Positions 17,678 through 26,727 of a DNA stretch of 64,000 bases are shown here, in pieces. Both the position numbers and the translations under genes were made by a program. Below the pieces are notes generated by a model, which did not search any database, had not been told where the DNA came from, and was given only the letters and a program-made list of their open reading frames with translations. The stretch comes from Heliomarina sp018223035 (GTDB lineage Bacteria > Pseudomonadota > Alphaproteobacteria > Rhodobacterales > Rhodobacteraceae): contig JAAEZD010000005.1 of the NCBI GenBank assembly GCA_018223035.1, positions 186,001 through 250,000 on the forward strand, in the 5' to 3' direction. Positions within the stretch are counted from its first letter, which is position 1; every line of letters starts with the position of its first letter.

Positions 17678-19048
17678 ATGGATGGCACAGTACTGGTAGC
17701 CGACGATGACCGCACGATCCGTACGGTTCTTACGCAGGCACTGACGCGGGCGGGATGCAAGGTCCACGCCACCAGTTCACTGACGACGCTTATGCGTTGG
17801 GTAGGCGAAGGCAAAGGCGACGTTGTTATTTCTGATGTGGTCATGCCCGACGGCAACGGTTTAGAAATGCTCCCCAAGATCGCGATAGACCGTCCCGGTC
17901 TGCCGGTAATTGTCATCTCCGCGCAGAATACGATTATGACAGCGATTCAGGCTGCCGAAGCGGAAGCCTACGATTACCTGCCAAAGCCTTTTGATCTTCC
18001 TGACCTGATGAAACGGACGGCGCGCGCGCTTGAGCTCAAGAGGCATTCGGGTAGCAGCGCCATTCAAGCGCCGGAAGATGATCGGCCGGACGACCTGCCG
18101 CTGGTGGGACGTACAAAGGTAATGCAAGCCTTGTACCGGCTGGTCGCGCGCGTAATGAATACGGATCTACCGGTTCTCATCTCTGGTGAAAGCGGCACCG
18201 GAAAATCGCTGATCGCGCGGGCGATACATGATTTCTCGGATCGTCGCACTCTGCCGTTCATCACGATAACGGGCGCGGACCTGCAGGATATCGAGGGGCC
18301 GGCCCGTGTGCTCGCACGGGTCAAGGGCGGGACACTTCTGATCGACGAGATCGCCGATATAGACGATGAAATTCAGGCGCGGATCGTTCGGATGATGGAT
18401 GCGCCGGGCGATCACCTTCCAAGGTTCATGGCAACCAGTCAGAACAACCTGAATTCCGCGATGGAAGCCGGTCAGGTCCGTCAGGATCTTTACTACCGGT
18501 TGAGTGGCGCGACGATTCACGTGCCAAGTCTTCGCGAACGTGTCGATGACGTTCCGTTGCTCGCTCAACATTTTCTCGCGCGCGCCGAACGGGAAGGTTC
18601 GCAGAAACGCTGGCTCTCGGCCGAATCCGAAGAATTGTTCCGCGCGTACAGCTGGCCGGGTAACGTGCGACAGCTTGAGAATGCGATTCGCCGACTGGTT
18701 CTGACGAGCCGCTCTGATGAGATTGCCCGGCAGGAGGTTGAACAGGTTCTCGGAAGCCAACCGGAAATGGAACCTGTGCTTGGTGGAGGGGATACCGAAA
18801 AACTGGCTTCCTCTGTTGCACGGCACCTCCGTCGTTATTTTGACCTGCACGGGAATATGCTCCCACCTCCGGGGCTTTACACGCGGATCTTAAAGGAAGT
18901 TGAGACGCCTCTGATCGAGATTGCTCTGGAAGCGACTGGCGGAAATCAGGCGAAATGTGCCGATTTGCTTGGCATCAACCGCAATACCCTGCGCAAGAAA
19001 ATATCTGACTTAGATATACAGGTGACACGGCGCCGCAAATTGATGTAA
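17678..19048 (+). CDS. ntrC: Response regulator NtrC lacking the GAFTGA motif
   Basis: This 456-residue regulator has a receiver domain with phosphoacceptor Asp53 and Lys103, an AAA+ domain with Walker A GESGTGKS at 170-177 and Walker B around TLLIDEIADID (219-229), and a Fis-type C-terminal helix-turn-helix (NQAKCADLLGINRNTLRKKI). The segment between Walker A and Walker B is about 15 residues shorter than in enteric NtrC, and the GAFTGA loop that contacts sigma54 is missing. Rhodobacter capsulatus NtrC is known to lack this loop and to activate the housekeeping sigma70 polymerase, so the same is expected here. It follows ntrB by 11 bases and ends about 100 bases before ntrY. Confidence 0.96.
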   Translation: MDGTVLVADDDRTIRTVLTQALTRAGCKVHATSSLTTLMRWVGEGKGDVVISDVVMPDGNGLEMLPKIAIDRPGLPVIVISAQNTIMTAIQAAEAEAYDYLPKPFDLPDLMKRTARALELKRHSGSSAIQAPEDDRPDDLPLVGRTKVMQALYRLVARVMNTDLPVLISGESGTGKSLIARAIHDFSDRRTLPFITITGADLQDIEGPARVLARVKGGTLLIDEIADIDDEIQARIVRMMDAPGDHLPRFMATSQNNLNSAMEAGQVRQDLYYRLSGATIHVPSLRERVDDVPLLAQHFLARAEREGSQKRWLSAESEELFRAYSWPGNVRQLENAIRRLVLTSRSDEIARQEVEQVLGSQPEMEPVLGGGDTEKLASSVARHLRRYFDLHGNMLPPPGLYTRILKEVETPLIEIALEATGGNQAKCADLLGINRNTLRKKISDLDIQVTRRRKLM

Positions 19049-19146
19049 AATCGTCACAGAAGCGTGGCATCCCGGTATATGCGCCGGGCGAGACTACGAC
19101 ATTTGGCGGTTCGTTGCGAAAGCGACACATCAGGTGAGGGCAGCGG

Positions 19147-21414
19147 GTGGTATCCCGGTCACAAAGATCTCCTTTAATGGCGCTCAACAGATGGCGTCGG
19201 ACCAAGCGTGCCCAGAACATTGCCACGCTGGGCCTTGTTGTTCTTGGCCCGCTTCTTGCATTTGTAACTTCGCTATCATTGGGGTCGATCGATCGCGGGC
19301 CGACGAATGATGCGCTGCGCGCGATTCTGCTGGCGGACCTCATCTATATTCTGGTGGTGGCCGCGCTTGTCCTTGGCCAGGTTGGGCGCATCATCGCAGC
19401 CCGTCGGGCAAAATCCGCGGGGTCGCGCCTTCATCTGAGATTGATCGGGGTGTTTGCGCTTCTCGCTCTTATTCCCACGGTGACTGTTGCTGTCTTTGCC
19501 GCGTTGACGATCAACATGGGGCTGGAAGGCTGGTTTTCCGACCGCGTGAGTCGCGTTGTCGGTTCGTCGCTTGCTGCGGCCCAAGCCTACGAGGAAGAGC
19601 AACGCGAGGATCTTCAGCAGGACGCGCAGGCCTTGGGGCGCTTCTTGGATAACAGCCGCCGTCTTACAGTTTTCATGAGCGACGCGGAACTGCGGCAGGT
19701 CCTAAGTCAGGCGCAGCCGCAGATTCAAAGGGGCCTGAAAGAGGCCTATGTCGTCGACGGAACCGGCGAAATACGTTCCCGGGGCGAAGGTTCGTATCTA
19801 TTCAATTTCGAACAACCGACGGAAGAAGACATTCAGCAGGCGCGGGATACCGGGCTCAAGATTATTCAGGACTGGGACAACAACGAATTCCGGGCGCTCG
19901 TACGGTTGAACGGTTTTGTCGACCGTTTCCTCTATGTCAGCAGGGACGTCGACGGGCAGATTCTCAATTTATTGGATGAGACCAAGGAAACGATCAGGCT
20001 ATATCAGCAACTCGAAAGCGAACGCGGCCGTGTGGTCTTCGAGTTCGGCGTCCTTTACCTTGGTTTTGCGGTCATCCTTATCCTTGCGGCCATTTGGCTT
20101 GGCCTATGGTTTGCGGAACGGCTTTCTCGCCCGGTCGGTCGTCTTACAATGGCAGCTCAACAGGTCGGGGCAGGGGATCTCGATATTCGTGTGATCGAAG
20201 ACGAAAGCGATGACGAGATTGGAATGCTTGGCCGCTACTTCAATCAGATGACACGGCAGTTGAAAGGTCAGCGCGATACGCTTCTCGATAACAACCGGCA
20301 GATCGAACGGCGCAGAAGGCTGTTCGATTCAGTCCTGTCCTCGGTGACTTCCGGTGTCGTTGGCCTCGACCCTGAGGGCCGCGTTACTTTTGTGAACCGG
20401 TCAGCAGAAAGGCTGCTGGCATGGTCCGGTGAAGAACAGCTTGTCGCTCTCTCGGTCGGTGTGCCCGAATTTGGCGAGCTCTTTGAGACCCTCATCCAAA
20501 GCGGCCAGGAGGTCGTTCAGGGCGAGGTCAAAGTTTCGCGCGGCGGCCGCCTTGAAAACCTGCTTGTTCGCATGTCTACGCGGCGCAAGGATGATGGCAG
20601 CCTTGAAGGCTACGTGGTCGCGTTTGACGATGTAACGGATCTGGTGAGCGCCCAAAGGATGGCAGCTTGGGGCGACGTTGCCCGACGCATTGCACACGAA
20701 ATCAAAAATCCGCTTACGCCCATCCAACTTTCTGCCGAGCGCATTAAACGCAAGTTCTCGCCGCTGGTAGGGAACGATAGTGATCGGCTCGAAGCGATGA
20801 CGGACGTTATCGTTCGGCAGACTGGCGATTTGCGCCGCATCGTCGATGAATTCTCAAAATTCGCAAGGATGCCCGAACCGGAACGCAGGGCCGAGGATTT
20901 AACCGCCCTCGTCAGAGATGCAGTCTTGCTTCAGCATACAGGGCAACCAGACGTCAAGATTGACGCTGATCTTCCGTCGCAGCCTATGATGGCGGAGATA
21001 GATTCTACGATGCTGTCGCAGGCGTTGACTAATCTTATCAAGAACGCGGGCGAAGCTATTGAAACCCGTATCGAAAAAATGGGTTCAGAAGGCATCGAGC
21101 CTGAGATACGGGTTGCGTTGTCTCAGGATGACCGCGGGATAGAAATTTCAGTGGCTGACAATGGTATTGGCTTGCCGGAGGACCGGGCCAAGCTCTTCGA
21201 ACCCTACGTGACGACCCGGGATGCCGGGACCGGCCTTGGGTTGCCAATCGTCAAGAAGATCATCGAGGAACACGGCGGCACACTTGCCTTGCAAGATGCC
21301 CCGGTTTTCGAGGGCCAGATCCATTACGGAGCAATGGCCGTTATCAGGCTGCCCAAGGGGGTAGTTGGAAATGAGGCGAATTCACCCGGTGCGCCGGGTG
21401 GGGCGGTAAATTAG
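19147..21414 (+). CDS. ntrY: Membrane sensor histidine kinase NtrY
   Basis: This 755-residue kinase pairs with NtrX. I prefer the GTG at 19147, which has GAGGG upstream; an ATG at 19177 would remove ten residues. Membrane helices lie at about 25-45, 55-75 and 90-115, followed by a periplasmic region of about 165 residues and another helix near 290-310. Then come a HAMP domain (LSRPVGRLTMAAQQVGAGDL), a PAS domain, the phosphoacceptor His517 in RRIAHEIKNPLTP and an ATPase domain with NLIKNAGEAI and GTGLGLPIVKK. NtrYX systems respond to nitrogen and oxygen/redox cues in related bacteria. ntrX follows after 19 bases. Confidence 0.95.
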   Translation: MVSRSQRSPLMALNRWRRTKRAQNIATLGLVVLGPLLAFVTSLSLGSIDRGPTNDALRAILLADLIYILVVAALVLGQVGRIIAARRAKSAGSRLHLRLIGVFALLALIPTVTVAVFAALTINMGLEGWFSDRVSRVVGSSLAAAQAYEEEQREDLQQDAQALGRFLDNSRRLTVFMSDAELRQVLSQAQPQIQRGLKEAYVVDGTGEIRSRGEGSYLFNFEQPTEEDIQQARDTGLKIIQDWDNNEFRALVRLNGFVDRFLYVSRDVDGQILNLLDETKETIRLYQQLESERGRVVFEFGVLYLGFAVILILAAIWLGLWFAERLSRPVGRLTMAAQQVGAGDLDIRVIEDESDDEIGMLGRYFNQMTRQLKGQRDTLLDNNRQIERRRRLFDSVLSSVTSGVVGLDPEGRVTFVNRSAERLLAWSGEEQLVALSVGVPEFGELFETLIQSGQEVVQGEVKVSRGGRLENLLVRMSTRRKDDGSLEGYVVAFDDVTDLVSAQRMAAWGDVARRIAHEIKNPLTPIQLSAERIKRKFSPLVGNDSDRLEAMTDVIVRQTGDLRRIVDEFSKFARMPEPERRAEDLTALVRDAVLLQHTGQPDVKIDADLPSQPMMAEIDSTMLSQALTNLIKNAGEAIETRIEKMGSEGIEPEIRVALSQDDRGIEISVADNGIGLPEDRAKLFEPYVTTRDAGTGLGLPIVKKIIEEHGGTLALQDAPVFEGQIHYGAMAVIRLPKGVVGNEANSPGAPGGAVN

Positions 21415-21433
21415 AAAAAGAAGCAGGAATGAC

Positions 21434-22849
21434 ATGACAGATATTCTGATTGTTGACGACGAGCGCGATATTCGCGAACTGGTGTCGGATATTCTAGAAG
21501 ACGAAGGATACGCGACGCGTCTGGCAGGCAACTCCGACGACTGTATGAACGCGATCAATACAGAACCGCCCGCACTTCTCATCCTCGATATCTGGCTGAA
21601 AGACAGCCGCATGGATGGGATCGACATACTCAAGACCGTCAAACGGGACAATCCGGACGTGCCCGTGGTAATCATCTCCGGGCACGGTAATATCGAAATT
21701 GCGGTCGCCGCCATCAAGCAGGGCGCTTACGACTTTATCGAAAAGCCTTTCAACATCGATCAGTTGATGGTCGTCATCCGTCGGGCAATGGAAGCCTCGC
21801 GTCTCCGGCGCGAAAACAGTTCGCTGAAACGTCGCGAAGTGACCAACGCCGAAATGATCGGTCAAAGCGCGGCTTTCCGGACATTGATCAGCCAGTTGGA
21901 CAAGGTCACAAAATCGAACGGGCGGGTGATGTTGACCGGTCCTGCCGGGGCGGGCAAGGAAATCGCCGCACGGTACGTTCACGCGCAATCGAACCGCGCG
22001 AACGGCCCGTTTGTCACGGTTAACTGTGCAGGCGTTGAACCTGATCGCGTCGAGGAAGTTCTTTTCGGTCGCGAGACGCCCGAGCGCGGCATCGAACCCG
22101 GCTTGCTCGAGGAAGCGCACGGCGGGGTGGTTTATTTCGACGAAGTTAGCGACATGCCTGTTGGTACTCAGTCAAAGATCCTTCGGGTTCTGGTAGAGCA
22201 ACAGTTTCAGCGCGTGGGCGGCTCGGACAAGGTGCGCGTAGACCTTCGCGTGATTTCGAGCACGAACAAGGATCTGGAAGCCGAAATTCAGGCGGGCCGG
22301 TTCCGGCAGGAATTGTATCACCGTCTGAATGTCGTTCCGATTGCTGTCCCGTCGCTGGCAGAACGTCGCGAAGATATTCCTGTATTGGCAGAGCACTTTA
22401 TTGCAAATTGCAACGCGACACAGGGCTTGCCGTTACGACCTCTGACTGAAGAGTCGATTGCGCTAATGCAGACGATGACGTGGCCGGGCAATGTGCGCCA
22501 GCTCAAAAACCTGATTGAACGCGTCTTGATCCTCGGCGAAGGCAGTGGTCCGATCGAAGCGCGCGAGCTGCCTAGCGAAGAGGAAAAAGGTGATGACGAA
22601 GGGCGCGTCGTGCTTTCAGGCTCTCTCGCCACCCTGCCATTGCGTGAAGCGAGGGAAGCTTTCGAACGTGAATATCTACTGACTCAGATTAACCGGTTTG
22701 GTGGAAACATCAGTCGAACCGCGTCGTTCGTTGGCATGGAACGGAGTGCGTTACACAGAAAACTGAAGTCGCTGGGCGTGGTCACATCGAACAAGTCCGG
22801 GGCGCGTTTCGCTCACGTCGATGAAAACAGTGTTGAGGCTGCTGAATAG
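21434..22849 (+). CDS. ntrX: Response regulator NtrX lacking the GAFTGA motif
   Basis: This 471-residue partner of NtrY has a receiver domain with Asp52, an AAA+ domain with Walker A TGPAGAGKE (about 168-176) and Walker B GGVVYFDEV (about 230-238), and a Fis-like C-terminal helix-turn-helix. Where enteric regulators have LFGHEKGAFTGA, this one has LFGRETPERGIEP, so the sigma54-contact loop is absent while the segment length is nearly kept. Sigma54-independent regulation is therefore likely. A perfect 9-bp stem spans its stop codon (22835-22856) and separates it from the convergent lipoprotein gene. Confidence 0.95.
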   Translation: MTDILIVDDERDIRELVSDILEDEGYATRLAGNSDDCMNAINTEPPALLILDIWLKDSRMDGIDILKTVKRDNPDVPVVIISGHGNIEIAVAAIKQGAYDFIEKPFNIDQLMVVIRRAMEASRLRRENSSLKRREVTNAEMIGQSAAFRTLISQLDKVTKSNGRVMLTGPAGAGKEIAARYVHAQSNRANGPFVTVNCAGVEPDRVEEVLFGRETPERGIEPGLLEEAHGGVVYFDEVSDMPVGTQSKILRVLVEQQFQRVGGSDKVRVDLRVISSTNKDLEAEIQAGRFRQELYHRLNVVPIAVPSLAERREDIPVLAEHFIANCNATQGLPLRPLTEESIALMQTMTWPGNVRQLKNLIERVLILGEGSGPIEARELPSEEEKGDDEGRVVLSGSLATLPLREAREAFEREYLLTQINRFGGNISRTASFVGMERSALHRKLKSLGVVTSNKSGARFAHVDENSVEAAE

Positions 22850-22856
22850 CAGCCTC
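22835..22856. terminator. Hairpin across the ntrX stop codon
   Basis: GAGGCTGCT and AGCAGCCTC are exact reverse complements around a GAAT loop; the stop codon of ntrX lies at the loop/stem junction. It separates two convergent genes by a few bases and may serve both. No T-run follows on either strand, so it could also be an mRNA-stabilising stem. Confidence 0.5.
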
Positions 22857-22858
22857 AT

Positions 22859-23344
22859 CTACTCCTGCCGCGAGAATATTGGCGTGACGATCTGAAACTG
22901 ATCGTCATTGTACCGGATCATGCAACTGGCCTCAGTCAGAGCAGGCAGGCTTTGTGTGGCGGTAGGAGGTGTCGCATTCTGAACCGCCTGCGAGCAGCGG
23001 GGAATGCTGACCTGCTGGTAGCCCTTCCGTTGCATACATTGATCCAGAACTCGTTGCCGAAGTCCTGCGTTCACATCGACTGTATAGATATCACCACGCA
23101 CCCAATAGCCAGGCCGTGTGTAACAACTGCCTGACGAGTTGCAGTAACTTCTGGACGGAATGAATATCGGCGGATCACGCCGGATCTGATTGGCAACCGG
23201 GGCATCGCGAAGGGCGGAAACCTCGCAATTCATGTGATCCGTATCCAACCGTGAAACGGCCACGCCCGGTTGGTAATACATTGAAACAGGACCGCATCCC
23301 GATAACACTGCACATGCAGCTACCACTTTGAGCACATTCTTCAT
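22859..23344 (-). CDS. Predicted lipoprotein in the ntr-trk locus
   Basis: From the ATG at 23344 the product has 161 residues and begins with a lipoprotein signal whose lipobox is LSGC (cysteine at residue 18). The mature part has several cysteines, including paired ones in YCNSSGSCYTRPGYW, and is polar, so a periplasmic, disulfide-bearing lipoprotein is likely. The longer minus frame to 23758 overlaps trkA and is not supported. It is convergent with ntrX and divergent from trkA. I do not recognise a characterised family; homologues probably occur only in related genera. Confidence 0.75.
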   Translation of the reverse strand: MKNVLKVVAACAVLSGCGPVSMYYQPGVAVSRLDTDHMNCEVSALRDAPVANQIRRDPPIFIPSRSYCNSSGSCYTRPGYWVRGDIYTVDVNAGLRQRVLDQCMQRKGYQQVSIPRCSQAVQNATPPTATQSLPALTEASCMIRYNDDQFQIVTPIFSRQE

Positions 23345-23452
23345 GTGTCTATAATGCCTCTCAAATTCATGTGTGACAATTGAATTGACCGTGTTTGGAC
23401 CTTCTGTCATGCAAAGGTTTCTGTGACTGACCGGGCCAAAGGGCGATAGGGT

Positions 23453-24829
23453 ATGAAAGTCATCATATGCGGGGCAGGGCAGGTTGGCTGGCAGATTGCG
23501 CGCCACCTCTCGGGCGAGCGCAACGATGTTACCGTCGTAGACAATAACCCGGATCTGGTCCGAAGGGCGACCGACACGCTTGATGTTCAGGGCATCGCAG
23601 GTTTTGCTAGCTATCCGGATGTCCTTGAACGGGCAGGGGCTCGGGATGCTGACATGATCATTGCGGCAACTCACTCTGACGAAGTCAACATGGTGACCTG
23701 CCAAGTTGCTCATTCGGTGTTTTCGATAAACCGAAAAATCGCTCGGCTTCGGGCGCAATCCTATCTCACAGCCATCTATTCCGATCTATACCGGCGGGAC
23801 CACCTGCCCATTGATGTCGTGATTTCACCGGAACGAGAAGTCGCGGCCGCCGCGATGCAACGACTTTCAGCACCGGCTGCGTTTGATACCGAAACCTTTA
23901 TGGACGGAAAGGCGCAGCTTCTCGGGATTTCGATTCAGGAGGATTGCCCGGTCGTCAACACACCGCTGCGTCAATTAACCGACCTTTTCTCAACCCTGCG
24001 CGCCATTGTCGTCGGCATTCGCCGTGACAAGCGGCTTTTTGCACCTGAGCCGAATGATCAGCTTTTTGTCGGGGATGAATGCTATGTCTTCGCTCAAGTC
24101 GACGATGTCTCTCGTACTCTGGAAGTGTTCGGCAAAAGTCAGAAGAAACAAGATCGTATCGTGATTGTAGGAGGCGGTAACGTCGGGCTTACAGTCGCGC
24201 GTGCATTGGAGGACAGACAGGGTCGCGTGCGCGCCAAGATGATTGAGAAGAACCGCGCAAATGCTGAACGCGCGGCCGAATCCTTGGAACGGACTATCGT
24301 TCTGCACGGCGATGGCATGGACCGGGCATTGCTAAGCGAAGCCGGGATTTCGAGGGCCGATGCTATGTTGGCGATTACCGACGACGACCGAACCAACATG
24401 CTTGCTGCTGTGCGCGCCAAGGCCGAAGGGTGTCCGTTCGTAATCGCATTGATCAACGACCCAACTCTTGTGCCATTGATGGGACCATTGGGTATTGATG
24501 CGTATATCAACCCGCGGGCCACGACGGTTAGCTCAATCCTCAGACATATCCGGCATGGCCGCGTGCGGCAGGTTTATTCCATCGGAGATGCCGAAGCCGA
24601 GGTCATCGAAGCCGAGGTCATGTCAACCTCTCCCATGGCTGGTCAGGCGATCCGGGACATCGATTTCCCGGAGGGCGTTCTATTGGGGGCCGTTTTGCGT
24701 GACGGCGAGTTGCGTCGCCCGACTGGCAATCTCCGCATCGAGGCGGGAGACGTCGTTTCGATTTTCGCCATGACCGCGGACGTGCCCGAAGTCGAGAGAC
24801 TGCTTCAGGTCTCAATCGACTTCTTCTAG
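23453..24829 (+). CDS. trkA: Trk potassium uptake regulatory subunit TrkA
   Basis: This 458-residue peripheral membrane protein binds NAD(H)/ATP and gates the TrkH channel. Two RCK_N Rossmann folds are visible, the first starting KVIICGAGQVGWQIARHL and the second at about residue 232 with RIVIVGGGNVGLTVARAL; each is followed by an RCK_C domain. The length matches TrkA. trkH follows after 3 bases, so the two form a transport operon within the nitrogen-control block, the usual order in Rhodobacteraceae. Confidence 0.96.
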   Translation: MKVIICGAGQVGWQIARHLSGERNDVTVVDNNPDLVRRATDTLDVQGIAGFASYPDVLERAGARDADMIIAATHSDEVNMVTCQVAHSVFSINRKIARLRAQSYLTAIYSDLYRRDHLPIDVVISPEREVAAAAMQRLSAPAAFDTETFMDGKAQLLGISIQEDCPVVNTPLRQLTDLFSTLRAIVVGIRRDKRLFAPEPNDQLFVGDECYVFAQVDDVSRTLEVFGKSQKKQDRIVIVGGGNVGLTVARALEDRQGRVRAKMIEKNRANAERAAESLERTIVLHGDGMDRALLSEAGISRADAMLAITDDDRTNMLAAVRAKAEGCPFVIALINDPTLVPLMGPLGIDAYINPRATTVSSILRHIRHGRVRQVYSIGDAEAEVIEAEVMSTSPMAGQAIRDIDFPEGVLLGAVLRDGELRRPTGNLRIEAGDVVSIFAMTADVPEVERLLQVSIDFF

Positions 24830-24832
24830 ACG

Positions 24833-26365
24833 ATGCGCACCCAGGCCGCCCCGAACCTTCTGTTGCGTCTGCCTCTGTTCCTGCTGATCTGGGGAATCGC
24901 AGCCATTGCCATGTTCATCCCTGCCTCGCACGCGGTTGTGCTGGACAATCATCCCGCGTCGCGATCTTTCTTTTACGCGGGTCTACTTGGTCTGATTGCA
25001 GTCACTTTGATCGGTCTGGCCGTAGGCGGGAAAGAATCCCGTCACAGCCCGATCAGCCAGTTGTTGTCCTTGCTTGCGACTTTTGTACTGCTCCCGATCT
25101 ATCTGGCCGTTCCGATGCATGACGCGCTCGGAACGGTAAGTTTCCTCGACGCCTACATGGACATGGTCAGTGCGCTGACGACGACGGGTGCGGAAATGTT
25201 CAACAGCCCCTTTGACCGGCTACCATCTTCCGTTCATCTCTGGCGTGCCGAAGTCGGCTGGCTCGGGGGGCTACTTATGTGGATCGCGGCATCGGCGATC
25301 CTTGCTCCGCTCAGCCTTGGCGGATTCGAAGTGACTGCCCAAGGGGAGCCCGGCCGAGGTATCGGCCAGCGCGAGGTTTTGAGAGCGGAGCCCCGGCAAC
25401 GTCTCGTAAGGGTGACACTGACCCTCGCACCGATTTACGCTGGTTTGACGGCAGCCATATGGATTTTGTTGCTCACCTTGGGGGAAAGGTCACTGCCAGC
25501 CCTGTGTCACGCCATGTCCATCATGGCGACGTCGGGTATTTCGCCGGTCGGTGGCATAGAAGGCGCGCAGGCTGGCATCGCCGGCGAAATGATCCTTTTT
25601 CTGTTCATGTTCTTTGCTCTATCGCGATTGACCTTTTCGGCTGATACGGTGCTTCGAGGATATGCCCGTCTCGACCGAGACCCGGAATTTCGCGTTGGCA
25701 TGTTGATCGTGTTGGTCGTGCCGGTTCTGCTGTTTCTGCGTCACTGGTGGGGGGCGCTCGACAGCAACGCGGGGGAAGATACGGTTTCGGCTCTCGCAGC
25801 GTTCTGGGGCGCAATGTTCACCGTCATGAGCTACCTCACGACGACAGGGTTTGAATCGGCGAACTGGGAAGGCGCAAGAGCGTGGTCCGGACTTCCGACC
25901 CCGGGCTTGATTCTCATGGGGCTAGCCCTAGTCGGTGGCGGTGTCGCCACGACGGCTGGCGGCGTTAAACTGCTTAGAGTTTATGCACTCTATCTCAACG
26001 GTCTTCGCGAAATGGAACGTCTCGTTCACCCCCATTCAATCAGTCGCGAAAGGGGAAGCAGCAAGCGCATCCAGAAGGACGGCGCCTTCATCGCGTGGAT
26101 TTTCTTCATGCTCTTTGCTTTGTCCTTTTCACTGATTCTCGTGATTCTGGCGGGGCTTGGGGTCGAATTTGAACAGGCTTTGGTGCTCAGCATCGCAACG
26201 CTTTCGACCACAGGTCCCTTGATTCAAAGTGCATCAGACGTGCCGATCAGCCTTATCGACTTGAATAACGGTGCAAAAGGCGTGCTTTGTGCGGCGATGG
26301 TCCTTGGCCGATTGGAAACGCTGGCAATCGTGGCGCTCCTGACCCCTGATTTGTGGCGCCGCTGA
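24833..26365 (+). CDS. trkH: TrkH-family potassium uptake channel
   Basis: This 510-residue inner-membrane protein forms the K+ translocation path with TrkA. The four pore-loop segments are visible: LTTTGAEMF (about 117-125), MATSGISPVGG (about 230-240), LTTTGFESAN (about 338-347) and LSTTGPLIQS (about 458-467), each supplying a selectivity-filter glycine. About ten hydrophobic helices cover the rest. It is 3 bases downstream of trkA and about 120 bases upstream of hfq. Confidence 0.95.
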   Translation: MRTQAAPNLLLRLPLFLLIWGIAAIAMFIPASHAVVLDNHPASRSFFYAGLLGLIAVTLIGLAVGGKESRHSPISQLLSLLATFVLLPIYLAVPMHDALGTVSFLDAYMDMVSALTTTGAEMFNSPFDRLPSSVHLWRAEVGWLGGLLMWIAASAILAPLSLGGFEVTAQGEPGRGIGQREVLRAEPRQRLVRVTLTLAPIYAGLTAAIWILLLTLGERSLPALCHAMSIMATSGISPVGGIEGAQAGIAGEMILFLFMFFALSRLTFSADTVLRGYARLDRDPEFRVGMLIVLVVPVLLFLRHWWGALDSNAGEDTVSALAAFWGAMFTVMSYLTTTGFESANWEGARAWSGLPTPGLILMGLALVGGGVATTAGGVKLLRVYALYLNGLREMERLVHPHSISRERGSSKRIQKDGAFIAWIFFMLFALSFSLILVILAGLGVEFEQALVLSIATLSTTGPLIQSASDVPISLIDLNNGAKGVLCAAMVLGRLETLAIVALLTPDLWRR

Positions 26366-26487
26366 GCGCGACTTCGTAAGCAACTGACTTTTTGGGTGGA
26401 AACTCCCTTCGGCACCCTTCATAATTGAGCGAACGACGGGCGGGCCGATACGCAGCGCGCGATAAGAACAAGGGCGAGATTAACTTA

Positions 26488-26727
26488 ATGGCTTCGGACA
26501 GACAGAACCTTCAGGATGCATTTCTGAACCACGTTCGCAAAACCAAGGTGCCAGTGACGATTTTTCTGATCAATGGCGTAAAACTTCAGGGGGTTATCAC
26601 TTGGTTTGACAACTTCTGTGTCCTGCTGCGCCGGGATGGACAGTCGCAACTTGTCTATAAACACGCGATTTCAACCATCATGCCGGCCCAGCCGATCAGT
26701 CTTTACGAGGGCGAAGACGCCTCTTGA
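26488..26727 (+). CDS. hfq: RNA chaperone Hfq
   Basis: Hfq forms hexameric rings that pair small RNAs with mRNAs. The 79-residue protein starts at the ATG at 26488 (MASDRQNLQDAFLNHVRKTK); the frame continues upstream to 26425 without homology. The Sm1 motif VTIFLINGVKLQGVITWFDNF and the Sm2 motif YKHAISTI are intact. There is almost no C-terminal tail, as in other alphaproteobacteria. Its stop TGA shares its last base with the hflX start ATG, the classic hfq-hflX arrangement. Confidence 0.97.
   Translation: MASDRQNLQDAFLNHVRKTKVPVTIFLINGVKLQGVITWFDNFCVLLRRDGQSQLVYKHAISTIMPAQPISLYEGEDAS

Noticed and set aside
22859..23758. Longer 299-codon version of the lipoprotein gene
   Set aside because: The extra N-terminal part is antisense to the trkA 5' end and would bury the lipoprotein signal; the ATG at 23344 is preferred.
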